A stretch of DNA of 14,332 bases from UBA1724 sp016302315 (lineage in GTDB: Bacteria > Verrucomicrobiota > Lentisphaeria > Oligosphaerales > Oligosphaeraceae), in NCBI GenBank assembly GCA_016302315.1, contig JAEDNW010000054.1:1-14332 (forward strand). Direction: 5' to 3'. A program made the translations under genes and the position numbers. This document shows positions 12,846-14,332 of this stretch, in pieces. Each line of letters begins with the position of its first letter. The stretch's first letter is position 1. Under the pieces are notes generated by a model that did not search any database, was not told the DNA's origin, and was given only the letters and a program-made list of their open reading frames with translations.

Positions 12846-13925
12846 ATGTCCATCTCTTTCCGTGAAGACGCCAAATACGCCATGCTTGTCCCCTCCAGCA
12901 TGGGCCTCCGCCTCACCCCCGCTGACGGGCAGCCCTTCCACTGCTCCGATACCTTCAAGGTCCAGGTGACTTCCGCAGAAACCAACGTGGCCAGCGTCCC
13001 CGCCTTCCTGGGGATGCCGGTGAAGGTCCTCACCGCCTTCGTGAAGGATAGCCCCGTGGCCCGGATGATCAAGGACAATCTGGCCGGCCGCCACATGGAT
13101 TACGAGGGGCCCGAAGTGGAGCAGGGCGGTCCCTGGGGGTATCGTCACCAGTTCAATCTGGCGGACAGCGGCTACGGCAGCCGGGGTCCCCGGGTCCAGA
13201 ACGACCGGGCCGGCGAGGTGGGACGCATCCTGGATACGAAGTACTTCGACCTGGAACGGATCTTCGGCCAGGAGGGCGTGAAGATCGTCCATCTCTCCGG
13301 TCTCATCGGCGCCCTCTCCCCGGAAACCAGCCGCTTCTGCCTGGAGCTGGCCCGGGCCGCCAAAGCCCACGGCACCCGCATCTCCTTCGACCTGAACTAC
13401 CGCGCCTCCTTCTGGAAGAACCGGGAGCAGGAACTCCATGACATCTTCTCCGAGATCGCCTCCATGGCCGATGTGCTCATCGGCAACGAGGAGGATTTCC
13501 AGCTCTGTCTGGGCATCCAGGGCCCCGAGGCCGGCGGAAAGGACATCGCCCAGAAGATGGAAAGCTTCAAGGAGATGGTGGTCCGGGTGAAGGCCGCCTA
13601 TCCCCATGCCACCGCCTTCGCCACCACCCTCCGGGAGGTCATCAGCGCCAACCGCCACCGCTGGGGCGCCATCACCAATGTGGACGGAGAATGGCAGGTG
13701 GTGGAACCCCGGGAAATCGGCGTCCTGGACCGCATCGGCGGCGGCGACGGCTTCGTGGGCGGTTTCCTCTACGCCATGCTGAAGGGCATGTCCCCCGAAA
13801 AGTGGATCCAGTTCGGATGGGCCACCGGCGCTCTGGCCACCACTCACCTCACCGATTACGCCCAGCCTGCCGATGAGGAACAGGTGTGGAGCATCTGGGG
13901 GGGGAACGCCCGCGTCAAACGCTAA
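12846..13925 (+). CDS. PfkB-family sugar or sugar-acid kinase, second paralogue
   Basis: A 359-residue kinase related to the one at 1156. They share FDLNYR/YDLNYR (here 181-186), IGNEEDF (212-218), a TTLRxV segment, and the C-terminal DRIGGGDGF with probable catalytic Asp301. Both have the same extra region before the LNYR motif. The N-terminal substrate-side motif differs: the glycine pair of GGGEYNVARGL is replaced by SAETNVAS (43-50), so specificity probably differs. It starts 60 bases after the larA homologue, with no Shine-Dalgarno site. Next to gnd and LarA, gluconate or mannonate is a plausible substrate and 6-phosphogluconate a plausible product; a second KDG kinase is the alternative. 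Kinase family is sure, substrate is not. Confidence 0.85.
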   Translation: MSISFREDAKYAMLVPSSMGLRLTPADGQPFHCSDTFKVQVTSAETNVASVPAFLGMPVKVLTAFVKDSPVARMIKDNLAGRHMDYEGPEVEQGGPWGYRHQFNLADSGYGSRGPRVQNDRAGEVGRILDTKYFDLERIFGQEGVKIVHLSGLIGALSPETSRFCLELARAAKAHGTRISFDLNYRASFWKNREQELHDIFSEIASMADVLIGNEEDFQLCLGIQGPEAGGKDIAQKMESFKEMVVRVKAAYPHATAFATTLREVISANRHRWGAITNVDGEWQVVEPREIGVLDRIGGGDGFVGGFLYAMLKGMSPEKWIQFGWATGALATTHLTDYAQPADEEQVWSIWGGNARVKR

Positions 13926-13927
13926 CC

Positions 13928-14050
13928 CCTGGCTTTGATGAGCCGTTGCTTTTGCGGCATAGGCTTCATCGGCGCCCGGTCACATGGGTGGCCATGCTCC
14001 CTTGCGCTTCTTCGCCCTGCCGCAAAATCCCCTGGCTCCTCAAAGCCAGG
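13928..14050. repeat. Long imperfect stem-loop element
   Basis: Three nested complementary pairs form a stem of 26 pairs: CCTGGCTTTGA (13928-13938) with TCAAAGCCAGG (14040-14050); GAGCC (13940-13944) with GGCTC (14034-14038); and TTTTGCGGCA (13950-13959) with TGCCGCAAAA (14018-14027). One mismatch and a five-by-six internal loop interrupt it, and 58 bases form the apical loop. It begins three bases after the kinase stop codon. No T run follows, so a classic terminator is unlikely; a processed RNA, an attenuator or a small mobile palindrome are possible. Confidence 0.75.
13941..13967 (+). repeat. 27-base direct repeat, copy 1
   Basis: Identical to 14063-14089 and 122 bases away. It begins AGCCGTTGC and ends CATAGGCTTC, with GCCG/CGGC able to pair inside. 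Copy 1 is part of the left arm of the stem-loop; the partner lies just outside its right end. Confidence 0.9.
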
Positions 14051-14062
14051 CCCCCCGCATAA

Positions 14063-14089
14063 AGCCGTTGCTTTTGCGGCATAGGCTTC
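14063..14089 (+). repeat. 27-base direct repeat, copy 2
   Basis: Exact second copy of 13941-13967. It is followed at once by the palindrome CTAGA-GAT-TCTAG (14089-14101) and an A-rich leader into the aminotransferase gene, so promoter or operator elements for that gene could lie here; I see no strong -35/-10 pair. Confidence 0.9.
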
Positions 14090-14121
14090 TAGAGATTCTA
14101 GTCAAAGAAAAAAAATACACC

Positions 14122-14332
14122 ATGCGTTTGGTTTCCGAAAAGATTTTAGAGTCCCAGAAGGGCTCCAGTTGGATCCGCCGGATGTTTGAGGCGGGCATTG
14201 AGCTGAAAAGGCAATATGGGGCTGACAAGGTCTACGACTTCAGCCTGGGCAGCCCGGATTTGCGTCCCCCTGCGGCGGTCATCCAGACCCTGCGCGGGCT
14301 GGCGGAGAAGGTGGATGTGCCCGCCGGGCTGG
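14122..14332 (+). CDS. PLP-dependent aminotransferase, N-terminal part (cut by window end)
   Basis: Seventy codons of a fold-type I aminotransferase are visible, beginning MRLVSEKILESQKGSSWIRR. Residues about 16-45 (IRRMFEAGIELKRQYG, then KVYDFSLGSPDLRPP) match the N-terminus of the uncharacterised 'PLP-dependent aminotransferase' group, whose members usually start with a helix and YDFSLGNPN. The catalytic lysine and cofactor residues lie beyond the window, so substrate cannot be judged. The ATG has only an A-rich leader (AAAGAAAAAAAA) and no clear Shine-Dalgarno site. Its codon use is less strictly GC-ending at the start than its neighbours. The stem-loop and direct repeats separate it from the kinase, so it is probably a separate transcription unit. 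Confidence 0.8.
   Translation, partial: MRLVSEKILESQKGSSWIRRMFEAGIELKRQYGADKVYDFSLGSPDLRPPAAVIQTLRGLAEKVDVPAGL

Noticed and set aside
11442..13847. Minus-strand open frame of 801 codons opposite larA and the second kinase
   Set aside because: Same antisense effect of GC-rich codon use; runs across gene boundaries and the polypyrimidine leader, with no domain.

Overview
The window is a GC-rich (mostly G/C at third codon positions) bacterial chromosome segment. Every protein gene lies on the + strand. The gene set (a DapL-type LL-diaminopimelate aminotransferase of the 'DapL2' kind, a DUF1186/SEC-C protein, a nickel-racemase LarA homologue, and an IS1634-type transposase scrap) fits the PVC superphylum, perhaps Lentisphaerota or Verrucomicrobiota. 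That placement is inferred from recognised protein style and was not tested by any search.

Layout. 1-~345: the left repeat island, without a credible gene; the window begins exactly at the end of a repeat, so it may also begin at a contig edge. 415-3516: eda (KDPG aldolase), a PfkB kinase best read as 2-keto-3-deoxygluconate kinase, and uxuA (mannonate dehydratase), all with TAGGAG-type ribosome binding sites. 3631-7956: a mixed housekeeping run of a DUF1186/SEC-C protein, dapL, a lipoate-ligase/octanoyltransferase-family protein, a small HTH-like protein overlapping it, a membrane protein with a HELTH motif, and folK. 7987-8060: tRNA-Gln(UUG) on the minus strand. 8278-8595: a truncated transposase remnant on the minus strand. 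8596-9822: a mosaic of shuffled palindromic repeat modules, about 1.2 kb without a gene. 9936-13925: gnd (6-phosphogluconate dehydrogenase), a LarA-family protein and a second PfkB kinase. 13928-14089: a long stem-loop element overlapping a 27-base direct repeat. 14122-end: the start of a PLP aminotransferase cut by the window edge.

How the genes work together. UxuA, KdgK and Eda make mannonate -> KDG -> KDPG -> pyruvate + glyceraldehyde-3-phosphate. Gnd oxidises 6-phosphogluconate to ribulose-5-phosphate. The LarA homologue keeps the nickel-pincer and acid/base residues and sits between gnd and a sugar-acid-like kinase. The simplest integrating hypothesis is that it is a gluconate/mannonate 2-epimerase joining the two branches, with the second PfkB kinase making a phosphorylated sugar acid such as 6-phosphogluconate. 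This is inference from family knowledge and context.

The most unusual non-coding content is the repeat system. Modules with three or four short perfect hairpins each recur in different orders and orientations and switch partners at G5/C5 runs. One 109-base block appears twice without a difference, and a 71-base edge element occurs inverted at 1-71 and 8826-8896. The islands lie just upstream of eda and gnd.
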